From assembly GCA_020205615.1 (NCBI GenBank), contig CM035170.1, forward strand, positions 32,240,123 to 32,304,122: DNA of 64,000 nucleotides. The letters are read 5' to 3'. Shown here in pieces: positions 10,407-23,326 of this stretch (the first letter of the stretch is position 1; every line of letters starts with the position of its first letter). The DNA comes from Panax quinquefolius. Taxonomy: Eukaryota > Streptophyta > Magnoliopsida > Apiales > Araliaceae. Position numbers and translations under genes: made by a program. The notes beneath the pieces were generated by a model. The model had not been told where the DNA came from and did not search any database. It saw only the letters and a program-made list of their open reading frames with translations.

Positions 10407-13400
10407 TGTAACAACCCGATATTTTTATATAAATAAATCGAAATTTTACAGATAATATTTTTTTTTTATTTTAAAGATGAGGATTTGTACAAGATAATGT
10501 GTGTATGTAATTATGTAATAAATAAAAATATATTTATTACATGAATGTTTACAAATAATTTTATTTTAAAATTATTGAATAATATAAAGTATATTCTTAT
10601 AATAATTAATTTACAAAGTGAAAATATTTTTATTAATTATTTTCTATGAAAACATGATTATTATATTATTTAAATAATATATGAAATGATTATAGAATGA
10701 TTATAATAATTATTTTATTATATGAATTTATTTCGGATTAATTAAGTTATTTATTTTAACTTAATTATTAATGTTATATATGATAGATAAATCAGATATG
10801 GAATCCAAACCCTAATTTTGAATTTAGATCAAGGAATGAGAATATTAATATGATAATTTTAATTCGGTGCTATGAATATGTACGACATATGTGTACAATG
10901 ATAATGGTTGTCAATTATGATACAGTATTACAAAACTCTAGTAATAGTTTAATAAACCCTAATTCGATAGTCAAATAAGACTGTAAGATTTCAAGTAATT
11001 ATGTTATGTTATGAATGTTACGTGTTATGTGGTATATGATTTGTATTATCGATTTTAACGCTAATTATGGAGAAACCCTGGTTAGTAATTTAAGAACCCT
11101 AATACTAGAAACCCAATTATTTTGAACCCTAATTAATATTTATGGACTCTAATTGATTAAAAACCCTAATTCAAAAGTCAATTATGACTTTAAAGAATTT
11201 GTTAAGTCATTTTGTAGTTATAATACTATGTTAATGTGTCTAATGACATTTATTATACATTTATATTATAATTAGGAAAAACCTAATTTCTAAACATAAA
11301 AACCCTAATTTCTAAATGTTAAAAACCTTAATTAGAAACCCTAATTTAAAACTCACTTTGATTTCGAAACTGCTATGTAACTGTGTGATTACGATTACGG
11401 TGAAGTATTATAAAATTTTATATTGATTCGGTAAACCCTAATTAATATTTAGAAATATTAAATTTCTAGAAAATCCTAATATTTATATTAGAAACCCTAA
11501 TATTTAAAATTAAACCCTAATTGCTAAATTAGCAAAGTTAATAATAATTAGAGATATTAAACCCTAATGTTCCTGTATAAATTAATTAGAAAATTAATTT
11601 AATTAAGGAAACCCTAATTTCAATTTTTAGAAACTAAATTTTTTAGTTTTATTTTATTTATTTATTTTTTTGTATATTTCTTTTACAAACCCTAGTTGGA
11701 AAATCCTATAATTTGTGCTAAACCTTAGGGTTAAACCCTAAGGGTTTGACAAGTTACAATATTGCCATTAAAATGATTTTGCCCTTATTACATAATTGTA
11801 ACTAGCTTGAATTATTGGCCAACACTTTAGCTGGTTACCAACTCTTGACTTTCTAGCAATTAAAATCTCAAAGAAATCAACAAAGACTTTTCGGCTATAT
11901 ACAATGTATCTAGATCTCTGTCTATGTTTAGCTTTTGTGTTTTAATTGTTTAATCTTGTAGTATATCATGAGATCTATACTCTGGAAGTTGAATCTAGGT
12001 CATAGCCTGAATAGAAAGCATGTTATTCGTGGTCAAATGTCGTTGATCGACCATGACCAGACCATTTCTAGGTAACCCAAAAATGGGTTCTCAATGTCTG
12101 ACAAGTTATTGAAGACTCTATATCTGTCAGGATTTTGGTGTTTTAAGTTCTTTGTTGAATCCATGTTGAAATATGTTATGTACACTTTTGATATATGTTT
12201 ATAGTACATCTAGATATCAAATAAACTGGATTTAGTGACCGGTCAAACTAGTAGGGTCAAGCACAAAAATGGTTATCTGGGTAACCCAGCAAACCGAAGA
12301 ACACAGTTTCTGACATGCATTGACCGGTCCAGATCTATTGATTCTGCTGATGTTTTATTGATATTTAGTATTATATCTCTTCATTTACATACTGGCTATA
12401 CACTGCACCCTTTATATCACACAAACATTACATGTATTACAAGTTATAGAAGCCCAAAAGTGGACAGTCGAACTGTTCTTTATTTCTGGGTAACCCAGAA
12501 ATGAAGAACAGGTCTGGCAGTCTCTTTGAAGGCTCGGATCTCGTTCGTTTAATGGTTGTTGATCATGTTTGTTGTTGTATAATGTAGTCCTCCACTAGCA
12601 CTACAATCTCTGACCAGCAACGTGCCCAGAAACACATTACACTGTTCTTAATTCACGGTCAAAGTAGCTATGTCGTGCACTGTTATGAATGTTCTTGAGA
12701 GCTCAAAAACACCTATGGCGACGGTTTCTGTCGCCAAAGGGCTTTAGCGACAGACAGTATATATTATTTTCTGAAAATTAATTAATTTAATTAAATAAAT
12801 AGAAAAAAATAGTTTTAAATTATTAAAAATACAGAATAAATTATTAAAAATTATTTTAAGGTCCGAAAATTATATTTTAATTATTTTAAATATATTTCAT
12901 AAATATATAATATTTTTGGAATATTAAAAGTATTTAATTTATTTAATTATAATATTAAATAAATTATTTAAAAATAATTTTAATACATGAAAAATCATTT
13001 AAAATTATATTATGGTATAAAAAAATAATTTAAGTTATTTTTGATAACTTTTAATATTTTTGATGAATTTCATTAATTAATTAATATTAATGATAATTAA
13101 GTTATTTATTTAATATATTAAATAAATTATGAAAAATAGAATTAATGATTTAAAAATTATAGAAAAATCATTTTAAATGAAAATAAAGTGTTTAAAGATA
13201 TTTTAAGTTATAAAATATAAATTTTAATATTTAAAGGATTATTTCATTAATAATTTAATATTAATGATATTAATTTAATAATAAATTATATTAAGTTTAT
13301 TTATAATTATATTAAATAAATTGTTTAAAAATAATTTTATCTATTTAAAATCATTTAAAAGGAATAAATGAATTAAAATATTTTAATTTATAATTAATGA

Positions 13401-14120
13401 CTTTTAATATTTTGATAGATAATGTAGTAATATTTTAATATTAATGATAATTATTTAAAATGATTTTAAATGTTTTAAAAATCATTTAAAGGTAATATTA
13501 ATACTTTAAAAGTATTTGAGTTATTATAAATAACTTTAACCTTTTGGCAATGGTTTCATTAATAGTTTAATATTAATTAAATATTAATGATAATAGGATA
13601 ATTTAATATATAAATCATTTAATAATTCTGGTGTTTGAAAATTTGTGATAAATTATAATAAATGTTTAAAAATTATATTAAGTCATTTAAAAATGATATG
13701 ACTGTTACTTAAATAGTCTAATTATATATTAAACTTTGATATAGAGTCTTAGACTCGATAATTACTCGATAAAGCCGTCGGTACACCGATATATTTCAGA
13801 AATTGATCTGGGCTTAGATAATTTGATTGGATATGTGTTTATTTATGATTTAATGGTTGTTAAACATATGTGACAATGTGATCAGGTTATGTGCTGACTG
13901 CGAATTGTAGTACTATGTGTTATTGTATGTTGTTCTAATCGAACGAATGATCTTATTACTGATAGGTGTTATATAAAGATAGAACTAAGTTACGAACTGT
14001 AAGCAGCGCATCATGCAAGTATCTTACCTTTACATTTCCTTTATGCAATGGACATGAGTAAGAAGTTTCAGAATTATATTATTATTATTATGCTATATTA
14101 TTAACTCTATTGTGATATAT
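10407..14120 (+). mobile_element. Family A LTR 3, 5' part
   Basis: TGTAACAACCCGATA start at 10407. Carries the telo-box cluster, a 21-bp near-palindrome CCTTAGGGTT/AACCCTAAGG at 11723-11743, a short hairpin GGCGAC...GTCGCC at about 12717-12735, the hairpin repeats and a candidate TATA (13970-13978). Lacks the 385-bp segment kept in LTR2 and LTR6 (junction GTATCTAGATCT near 11906). Broken at 14120 by element B; resumes at 23125. Joined length without B is about 4.7 kb. Confidence 0.9.
14116..14120. repeat. Target-site duplication of B, left copy
   Basis: TATAT, repeated at 23125-23129. The uninterrupted LTR2 site reads GTGATATATTCTATATTCG with a single TATAT. A 5-bp TSD is normal for Ty3/gypsy integrase. 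Confidence 0.85.
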
Positions 14121-14649
14121 TGTGACGCCCCCAAAATAGGTATACACCACACCCATTCTGAGTCGCCAAATACATGGTACAGAAACAACTACAACTTTAT
14201 TATTACAACACTAAAACTGTGAGTTTAAATAGAAATATTATCTTTTAGACAATATCTATACTCAAATAAATCCCCATCATATTTATTGATACATTATTTT
14301 ACAAAAATGGTGAGGACTACTAAACAACTCTCTCTAGAACCTTCATTCCATACCCCGACTAAGTACTGCTACATTCTCGCCTCTGAGAAGAAAAATGGAA
14401 CAACAAGGAAAAGGGTGAGCTCAACTAGCCCGAAGAAGAATACTATGACTAAGATAATATACAACAAATTATCGTTAGTCTCCAACAGAAAAAATCTCGA
14501 TAGAATACAATAGACAACAAGTTTCGGATCAATATTCATGCATGAAATAATAATTCATAGAAGAGTTACGTGAGAGAATGAAATCTACTATAATCTATGA
14601 ATTTAATAAATCCATCATCAATATTTTATCCTGTAACATCAATCAATAT

Positions 14650-14860
14650 TCATCTCAAATCAAATATTCATCTTTGCACTCTGAGCCAAAGATATTCATC
14701 ATTCGGTTATGTTCATCTCAACACTGCTCATCTTTGCACTAAAGGCCAAAGATATTCATCGATCGGTCATGTTCATTTAAACACCGCTCATCTTTACACT
14801 ACGGGCCAAAGATATTCTTGAAATCATTCATCTTTTGCACTACAGGCCAAAGATATTCAA
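14650..14860. repeat. 57-bp tandem repeats in B 3' LTR
   Basis: Three to four imperfect copies around CATCTTTGCACTAAAGGCC and AAAGATATTCATC. The counterpart sites are 20980-21190 in the other B LTR and 46470-46790 and 52360-52680 in D, with more copies in D. Confidence 0.8.
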
Positions 14861-15109
14861 TAATATCATCATTTAAGGCGAGGATGATGAAAATATTTTT
14901 AAAGAACGAATCCAAAGAAACAAAATGACAAGGATTAAGGATTAAGGATTCGTACTTTGTTTTATCCATGTCCAACAATACCTCAAAAATAATCATAGTG
15001 GTGTAAAATTCAAGAATGATCAAAACATGGATACTGAATCAAAGCTAGTATCCAAAATAGATATTTTGACGAAAAGAAAAAAATTTATTTTTCGATGAAT
15101 AGTGCCGTA

Positions 15110-15295
15110 TACTTGAATAGTGTTGAGATATCGTGAATAGTGCCAGATATCGTGAATAGTAACTCAGACACCAAAAGATAGAAATTCTACAAAAAACATA
15201 TTTTCACGCTTCATGAATAGTACTGTGAATGAATAGTAACTCGTGAATAGTAACTCATGAATAGTAACTCGTGAATAGTAACTCATGAATAGTAA
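15110..15295. repeat. 14-bp tandem repeats in B 3' LTR
   Basis: GTGAATAGTAACTC and ATGAATAGTAACTC alternate in short runs. Same motif in the other three B/D LTRs, and a related GAATAGTAC run in the C LTR (58620-58760). Confidence 0.8.
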
Positions 15296-15571
15296 CCCCA
15301 TATGAAAAAGTTCCAAATTTGATAAAACTTCAGATCAACATTTCAAAGATAATGATATTGAAGAAATAATATCATTACGGAAAAAAAAATAATATCCCTT
15401 ACCTCAAAGAATCGATTATTTCGGAAGGAAAGGTCTCAAGTGATCTTTGAATGAAACTTATCTTGAAACAACTCTCAAAGTATCTAAATACTCACAAAAT
15501 ACGCTCGATAATATAGAGAGAAAAGAGAAAAACTTTGTTTACGGTGTGATTTTCAATTCTAACTTAACCCT

Positions 15572-15581
15572 CTATTTATAG
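15572..15581 (-). promoter_or_regulatory. TATA box of B 3' LTR
   Basis: Minus-strand CTATAAATAG, a textbook plant TATA box. The same box is in both D LTRs, the C LTR and the solo LTR; it is garbled in the B 5' LTR (about 21888-21898). It would place transcription start some 30 bp further on, making the long downstream part R-U5. Confidence 0.7.
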
Positions 15582-16389
15582 GAAAATGTTAGCCCGGCCA
15601 AGCAAGCAGACTTGACTTTGCTACTGCACGATGGCTTTACCTTACTATTGCCACCCACCACATTTGAAATAAAATTAAGCACATTTCTTCACCAACCACA
15701 AGTAGGGCCCACTCAATTCTAGAATTTTCCACCAAAATCAATTATAAACCTAATTTCCTAATCCGACACCTCTTAAAATTCACAACAAATCATTCGTGAT
15801 TTTTAACGGTTCAAAATTTGTGGACATATACTCAACTTATGTATGTATAACATACCCAAAATTACCACAATCTAACAATTTGATTAAAAATTATAACCCC
15901 ATGATATATTTTAAAACCCCGATTTAATTTTAATACCTCCAATCCGATAAAATCTTGATAAAAACCTCAACATTAATTCCTTTATTAATAACCACATAAA
16001 TAAATCCATCGTTTATATTCATATAAAATAAATATTTCCTTATCATATGAATCAATAATTAATTATTCACAAATAATATTACGTAATCACATTTATGATG
16101 ACCAGTACATTCCTCTCAGAAGAGGGGCTTTCCAATAAGGATCTCTCCTTCTTGGGCGGCGCAATTAGGTGACCAAACCTCTCCTTAGGCGTAACTTTCT
16201 AGACATTGCCAATAATGTTATCTAATAATATTATTCAAATAATATGAATTATTGATATGATAATGGGAAATCATATGCGATGACAATTATTGAAACAACA
16301 ATAATATAAAATACCAACGCAGCAATTATTGAATCAATCAAATAAACTATTGAACAGTAACTACTATGAAAATTATTGAGTAGTGCCAT

Positions 16390-16399
16390 CTTACGTAAG
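16390..16399. promoter_or_regulatory. CTTACGTAAG palindrome in B 3' LTR
   Basis: Perfect 10-bp palindrome with an ACGT core, the type bound by plant bZIP factors. Also at 22710-22719, 44952-44961 and 50826-50835, upstream of the TATA box in each LTR. C-type LTRs have a CACGTAAG variant (about 29879 and 59938). Confidence 0.5.
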
Positions 16400-16809
16400 G
16401 ATCAATAATTCAACAATCTTCATGCGAATACCGGTAGCATCTTCTTTGTGCGACCACACGCGTATTCGTATTTTTAACCACCGGGTATTCCAACAATCTT
16501 AATTTGAATAACTACTCTGTAGTTATTTTTAACCAACTTATATTTGTCATTTTCCTCATCCAATCGCTTTTCCGTTATGGGGCCCACACATGGTCATTTG
16601 CCCATCGTTCGAATATTCCTCGACGATGCAGATATTCCACGACCAAACGAATATTCTCCGACAATAATGAATATTTTATAACCACTTGCTTATTTTGAAA
16701 TATTTATGTATTTAACCCTTAACTATCCACATTAATCAAATCAACCCTTACTATTTCAAAATAATAAATAAAGGAAATTCCTTTTATTTAAAAAATTTGA
16801 GGTCTTACA

Positions 16810-18100
16810 ACCTCCCTCCTTATGAAATTTCGTCCTCGAAATTGACGTGACGTACTGTGTGTTTGAAAAGTGAGAGGATACCTCGCTTTCATTTCGCTTT
16901 CCAATTCCCGAAATCATTTCCTCTATAGCATGATTCCTCCACAAAACTTTAACTTGTGGTATGACCTTTCTTGGCGTAGGACATGCTCCTTCCTATCCAA
17001 GATCTTGACAGTACCTCCTCATACGTTAAGTCTTGACTATCTCGTCCTGGTTCTAACTCAATAACGTGGTTCGGGTCTTTCACATATTTATGAAGTACGA
17101 GATATGTGAAACACATTATGAACACGAGACATACTTGGAGGTAACGCAAGTCTATAGGCTACATTTTCTACTCGGTCAAGAATTTGAAATGGACCAATAA
17201 ATCGTGGATTTGAGCTTTCCTCTCTTCCCAAATCTTGTAACTCCCTTCCATGGAGCAACTCGCAACAATACATGATCCCCTACATTAAATTCCACATCCT
17301 TTCGATGAAGATCCGTATAACTCTTTTGTCGATCTTGTGCCGCTTTGTATCGTTGTCGAATCATTTGGATCTTTTCGGTGATCTTACGTATTAACTCGGG
17401 TCCCAACAATGTTGCTTCACCCACCTCATCCCAACATATTGGAGAACGACATTTTCGTTCATATAATGCTTCAAATGGAGCCACACCTATACTTGCACGA
17501 TAAACTGTTGTTGTAGGAGAAATTCCACCAATGGTAAATACTTATCCCAACCGCCTTGAAGTCTAGGACACGAGTCTTAATAAATCTTCAAGAGTTTGAA
17601 TAGCCCTCTCGATTGTCCGTCTGGTTTGGGGATGGTATGCCAACTAAATCGCAAATCCGTGCCCATAGCTTTTGCAAGCTAACCCAAAATCTTGAAGTGA
17701 ATCTTGGGCCACGATCCGAAACTATGGATACGAGCATGCCATGCAACCTCACAATCTCATTCACGTCACGTACTAGCAAGACGTTCAAGGGAATAAGTCT
17801 CCGTGATCGGCAAGAAAATGAAGCGATTTGGTTAATCTATCAACAATAACCCAAATAGCATTGATGCCTTGAGAAACCGTAGGAAGACCAGTAACGAAAA
17901 TCTATGGTAATGTGTTCCCACTTCCATTCCGGAATCTCAAGTGGTTGCAACGGACCCTTAGGTACTAGATGCTCCGCCTTTACACGTTAAGCAAGTTAAA
18001 CACATCGAGATAAACTTTGCAATCTCTCTCTTCATATTATTCCACCAAAATGTATGTCAAGATCACGATACATTTTAGTACTTCGAGATGGATTGCAAAT
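16810..18100 (-). pseudogene. pol: B integrase remnant with C-terminal chromo-like tail
   Basis: Minus-strand pieces in several frames, in order: PEWKWEHI (near 17930), [15 protein letters not shown] of the catalytic core (17588-17788), MAPFEALYERKCRSPICWDEVGE and the DRQKSYTDLHRKDVEFNVGDHVLLRVAPWKG stretch (17176-17484), GKLNPRFIGPFQILDRVENVAYRLALPPSMSRVHNVFH-type sequence (17088-17273), then a YVKDPNHVIELEP tail and WRNHAIEE (to about 16756). This is the standard C-terminal order of plant chromovirus integrases (Tekay/Del-like). Multiple frameshifts; some may be sequence error. Confidence 0.85.
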
Positions 18101-18990
18101 GGTGTATTGTGTGCCTCCATTATAATCTTGTACCTCAAATCGTAGTCGTTAGGAACACAAAGTCTAGAGTGGACTCAAGTATTCCTTCTTCATCAATTCT
18201 CGCTTAGGAATAGCTCCTTCTTGTACTTTCCTCATCATACGCATCGATTTCCGGCCTTGGTGGCTTGAGCGGCTTTAACTAAAGTCGATTATACTCAGTA
18301 TATCATCACGTGGGTACCTAGAGTTTTCATCTCCATCTCTATTATTTGTAAATTATACTGAAATTAGTCTTTGACAATATCGTACTTTCGATACTTATAT
18401 ATCGATCTTCTACTCAACACGTCATTACCACGTTCGCTTTTCCGAGGATGGCATGGTTGAAACATGTCTTTGAAATGAGTCTCCTCTTGAGTTCTTGAAG
18501 CTCTTCCCACATTCCTTGCTCCATTCGAATTTTGTATCTCTACGAGTCACCACGATAATGGAATAGCGATTCGAGAATATCCTTCAACGAATCTCCGATA
18601 ATAACCAACTAAGCCTGAAAGCTACGTATTTCAATTATCGACTTAGGTTGCTCTCAATCGTGACTCATATCCCAATCTTGGATAGCACGTCACAATGACA
18701 CCTATCGCTTTACTATCGCATACGAATATGACGTCCCCATAGAGAGAGTCTGCTTAGGTGAATTCCACAAAGGAAGTCACAAGATAAAGGCTCAGTACCA
18801 AATTCTATAGTTGAATTTTAACTCACGAAATTCAATAGGAGCCATTCGATATGAGATTTTAGAAATGAGTTTTGTCTTAGGGTTCAAAGTCGATACAAAA
18901 TTTAATATCAGGCTTTGGGAGTAAGCCAAGAAATTCTTCAGGAAATACGTCAGGAAAAATCAATAACAACAGGAATATTATTCAAATCTG
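18100..18990 (-). pseudogene. pol: B fused remnant of RT tail and RNase H end
   Basis: Read on the minus strand: an IELQELK-like piece from the start of RT, an unassigned stretch, then GYYRRFVEGYSRIAIPL (connection domain), KEC...SRTQEE, and a jump straight to ...ADVLSRRS, then the HNTPF zinc-finger region before integrase. The RT catalytic core (KKKDGSMR to FIDD) and the RNase H core (SDAS to YTDHK), both present in element C, are missing. D has the same joints at 49370-49760. Confidence 0.75.
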
Positions 18991-19079
18991 ACGTGTCTTT
19001 ATTCAAATCCATAACATGGGCTAAGAAAGCTTGACATCCGTAATAAACGAATGACTTCATGGCTTGATATGAAAATGTT

Positions 19080-19490
19080 TAACTACAATGGTTTGATTGC
19101 TTGAATTCGAATAACAGGTTGCTTAGGAATATGAAAACTAACAACCTTACGAAAGTAATCAATTTGGCATGATGAGTAGTTAACCTTAAAATCACATCAA
19201 AAGAAAATATCTCTATAGAAATAAGGTTAATAGGTAATGTGATAGTGCCAACCTGAATCAAACAAGATTTCTAAACAATGGATGTAATGAAAGTTTCTCC
19301 TAACGGATTCTCCATAAATAGGTCAAAGTCTAATTTCTCCAGAGTCAAGTTCAAACGTTGAGCGCAAGCAAAGAGATAAAAGAATGGGTAGAACCCAGGT
19401 ATCTAGTAAGGTATAAACTTCGCAAGAATTTATAATTAACTAACCCGTGCTAACTTCGTTCGGGTTCCTCAGTATTTTGATCGGTCACGA
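19080..19490 (-). pseudogene. pol: B protease remnant
   Basis: Minus-strand GRAFVV near 19490, a frameshifted LLDTGST-HSF counterpart near 19400, and VGTITLPINLISIEIFSFDVIL (19261-19190), matching the intact protease of element C (56324-55866). The active-site triad is only recoverable across a frameshift. Confidence 0.7.
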
Positions 19491-20256
19491 CAAACGCTCT
19501 TCCAAGAACCGTTGACTTTGACTTTTAGGGACATCCTTTTGAGTCACCATTCATTGGATCGGGTTTCGATATCGTCTAATCTTGAAGCGATATGTCCTTC
19601 TTTTCCACAATTATAGCATACCTTGGAAGGCTTTGAGCAGTTTGACCTTATATGTCCTCCTCTCCACATCTATAGCATCTAACCGGCGATCGTTCTCTTC
19701 CCTAGAATTTGTTGATGGTGCCGATCTTTGCTGCCGACGCGTCTTCCGTCATCGTTAAATCTTCTCTTTTAGATTGGACATCTCTTTCCATAATATCAAC
19801 GCGTCGCGGCTTTTACCCATGCATCACTCATTCTCACTCGTTCGATTATTTCTTCTTTCAATTTCGATTCCAACTTTATCATCTTATACTCTGCAAAAAG
19901 TGCTTCGCTCAAGCATCACGTATTGGGTAACACAAGCTTGAATCGTTGCATCCTTTTGCTCCACATTACCGCCTCGCAATTCTTGACTGCTCTTCTAACT
20001 CATGAATACGATTTTGCAATTCTACATTTTGATCATAAAATACCTCTAATAAACTCTCTTCAGGTACCTCTTCTTCCTCTTCTTCCTCACTCTCAGCTGT
20101 TACCTCTGCGACTATCTCGGGTGCAACTATCAATTCTTCACTCACCACATGGATATCTCTAATTCCTTATTCGCCTGACATCACATTATCCTGGTTGGCG
20201 ATTAGAGGTGTCTCCACGATCTCATTCACTCCATTGTTAACGTTCTCAGTAGCCAT
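19490..20256 (-). pseudogene. gag: B gag remnant
   Basis: Starts MATENVNNGVNEIVETPL at 20256 (minus) and stops after about 29 codons (TAA). Another frame reads a glutamate-rich stretch (TAESEEEEEEEVPEESLLEV) then VELQNRIHELEEQSR, a likely coiled coil (20148-19966). Two zinc-knuckle pieces follow: CYRCGEED-I near 19680 and CYNCGKEGHI near 19610. The capsid domain is largely gone. Confidence 0.7.
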
Positions 20257-20441
20257 TCTTAAAAACTATCATAAAACAAGGGTTAATTAAAAATCAATAT
20301 ATCACATAATATCCCTATATATCGACCAACTAACAAATAAGCTTAGGTAGGACACACTAGCGAAGGATTTACTCGTATCTCCCTCCTAGTTCTATTCCCG
20401 ATCTCCGCCAGAGATCATATCCCTAAGCTCGATATTACAAC

Positions 20442-23124
20442 CGTGACGCCCCAAAATAGGTATACACCACACCCATTCGAAATCGCCAAATACATGGTAC
20501 ATAAACAACTACAACTTTATTATTACAACAATAAATCATGAGTTTAAATACAAATATTATCTTTTAGACAATATCTATACTCAAATAAATCCCCATCACA
20601 TTTATTGATACATTATTTTACAAAAATGGTGAGGACTACTAAACAACTCTCTCTAGAACCTTCATTCCATACCCCCACTAGTACTCGCTACATTCTCGCC
20701 TCCCGAGAAGAAAAATGGAACAACAAGGAAAAGGGTGAGCTCAACTAGCCCAAAAAGAATACTATGACTAAGATAATATACAACAAATTATCGTTAGTCT
20801 CCAACAGGAAAAAATACGATAGAATACAATAGACAACAAGTTTCGGATCAATATTCGCAAATGAAATAATAATTCATGAAAGAGTTACGTAGAGAATGAA
20901 ATCTACTATAATCTATGAATTTAACGGTCCATCATCAATATTTTATCCCCGTAACATCAATCAATATTCATCTCAAATCAAATATTCATCTTTGCACTAC
21001 TGAAGCCAAAGATATTCATCAATCGGTCATGTTCATCTCAACACTGCTCATCTTTGCACTAAAGGCCAAATATATTCATCGATCGGTCATTATGTTCATT
21101 TAAACACCGCTCATCTTTGCACTACAGAAGCAAAGATATTCTTCAGAAATCATTCATCTTTTTGCACCACGGCCAAAGATATTCAATAATATCATCATTT
21201 AAGACCGAGGATGATGAAAATATTTTTAAAGAACGAATCCAAAGAAACAAAATGACAAGGATTAAGGATTAAGGATTCGTGACTTTGTTTTATCCATGTC
21301 CAACAATACCTCAAAAATAATCATAGTGGTGTAAAATTCAAGAATGATCAAAACATGGATACAATCAAAGCTAGTATCCAAAATAGATATTTTGGACGAA
21401 AAAGAAAAGAAAATTTATTTTTGATGAATAGTCTTAGATATCTTGAATAGTGCCGATATCGTGAATAGTAACTCGTGAATAAGTAACTCGACACCAAAAG
21501 ATAGAAATTCTACAAAAAACATTTTCACGCTTCATGAATAGTACTGTGAATAAGAACTCGTGAATAGTAACTCATGAATAGTAACTTGTGAATAGTAACT
21601 CATGAATAGTAACCCCAGACATGAAAAAGTTCCAAATTTGATAAAAACTTCAGATCAACATTTCAAAGATAATGATATTGAAGAAATAATATCATTACGG
21701 AAAAAAAATAATATCCCTTACCTCAAAGAATCAAGATTTTGGAAGGAAAGGCTCAAGTGATCTTTGAATGAAACTTGTCTTAATGCAGAACTCTCAAAAT
21801 ATCTAAATACTCACAAAATACGCTCAATAATATAGAGAGAAAGAGAGAAAACTTTGTTTCGTGTGATTTTCAATTCTAACTTAACCTCTATTTTATAGGA
21901 AAATGTTAGCCTACCGGGCGACTTGACCGCTACTACGATGGCTTTACCTCTCTACTATTGCCACCCACCACATTTGAAATAAAATTCAGCACATTTCTTC
22001 ACCAACCACAAGTGGGGCCCACTCAATTCTAGAATTTTCCACCAAAATCAATTATAAACCTAATTTAGGAATCAAACACCTCTTAAAATTCACAACAAAT
22101 CATTCGTGAATTTTTAACAGTTCAAAATTTGTGGACATATACTCAACTTATGTATGTATAACATACCCAAAAATTACCACAATCCATCGGTCGGATTAAA
22201 AATTATAACCCCATGATATATCTTAAAACCCCCGATTTAATTTTTAATACCTCTAATCCGATAAAATACTTGATAAAACACCTCAACATTAATTCCTTTA
22301 TTAATAACCACATAAATAAATCCATCGTTTATATTCATATAAAATAAATATTTCCTTATCATATGAATCAATAATTAATTATTCACAAATAATATTACGT
22401 AATCACATTTATGACAACCAAAGTTGTTCCCAGGAAGAGGGGGCTTTCCAATAAGGATCTCTCCTTCTCGGGCGCGCAATTAGGTGACCAAACCTCTCCT
22501 TAGAATGTAACTTTCTAGACATTGCCAATAATGTTATCTAATAATATTATTCAAATAATATGAATTATTGATCCGATAATGGGAATATCGCAGTGCGATG
22601 ACAATTATTGAAACAACAATAATATAAAATACCAACGCAAAAATTATTGAATCAATCAAATAAACTATTGAACAAAGAATTCACCGTGAAAATTATTGAG
22701 TAGTGCCATCTTACGTAAGGATCAATAATTCAACAATATGCAATCTGGTGCCTTCTTTGTGCAACCACGCCAGACATCGTATTTTAACCACCGGTATTCC
22801 AACGGTCTTAACTTGTTATAACTACGCCGTTATTTTTAACCAACTTATATTTGTCGCTTTCCTCATCCAATCGCTTTCAAGTTATGGGGCCCACACATGG
22901 TCATTTACTTGTCGTAAATACGAATATTCCTCGACGATCATGAATATTCCACGACCAAACGAATATTCTCCCAAATAATAATGAATATTTTATAACCACT
23001 TGCTTATTTTGAAATATTTGTGTATTTAACCCTTAACTATCCACATTAATCAAATCAACCCTTACTATTTCAAAATAATAAATAAAGGAAATTCCTTTTT
23101 ATTTAAAAAATTTCGGGTCTTACA
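20442..23124 (-). mobile_element. B 5' LTR
   Basis: 2.68 kb, near-identical in layout to 14121-16809, with a T-to-C change at its first window base. Many small differences from its partner sit at CAG/CTG/CCG and look like consensus noise, so the LTR divergence should not be used for dating. The PBS at about 20429-20441 is unreadable (GCTCGATATTACAAC where GCTTTGATACCAAC is expected). Confidence 0.9.
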
Positions 23125-23257
23125 TATATTCTATATTCGATCATTGTTTATCAACATGTTAGTATATGATAATTCAGATATATATTTTGTTCGTTAATTT
23201 CTATATATAGTTATACAAGTGTCCCCACTTGGATAACCATTGTATTTAATCACATGT

Positions 23258-23326
<69 letters not shown>

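Larger units (their letters stand above)
14121..16809 (-). mobile_element. B 3' LTR
   Basis: 2.69 kb, window ends TGTGACGCCCCC and GGTCTTACA. Pairs with 20442-23124. Contains about 57-bp direct repeats (14650-14860), ACTATTCA(C/T)GAGTT-type 14-bp repeats in reverse (about 15110-15295), a TATA box (15572-15581), a block GGGCTTTCCAATAAGGATCT near 16124 shared with C-type LTRs, and a CTTACGTAAG palindrome (16390-16399). Confidence 0.92.
14121..23124 (-). mobile_element. Element B: nested Ty3/gypsy LTR retrotransposon
   Basis: About 9.0 kb on the minus strand, inserted in A LTR3 with a perfect 5-bp TSD (TATAT). Read on the minus strand: 5' LTR 23124-20442, degraded PBS next to 20441, broken gag-pol 20256-16850, polypurine tract 16824-16810, 3' LTR 16809-14121. 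Ends are TGTAAGACC...TCACA. Reverse transcriptase and RNase H cores are missing, the same loss as in element D, so this is a non-autonomous deletion derivative related to element C. It inserted after the array units were duplicated, since LTR4 and LTR5 lack it. Confidence 0.93.

Noticed and set aside
14650..14860. Regularly spaced repeats that could suggest a CRISPR array
   Set aside because: Units are imperfect tandem repeats without unique spacers, inside an LTR of a plant retrotransposon.
19966..20148. Glu-rich minus-strand frame as a separate small protein
   Set aside because: It follows the B gag start and precedes its zinc knuckles, so it is a frameshifted piece of that gag.
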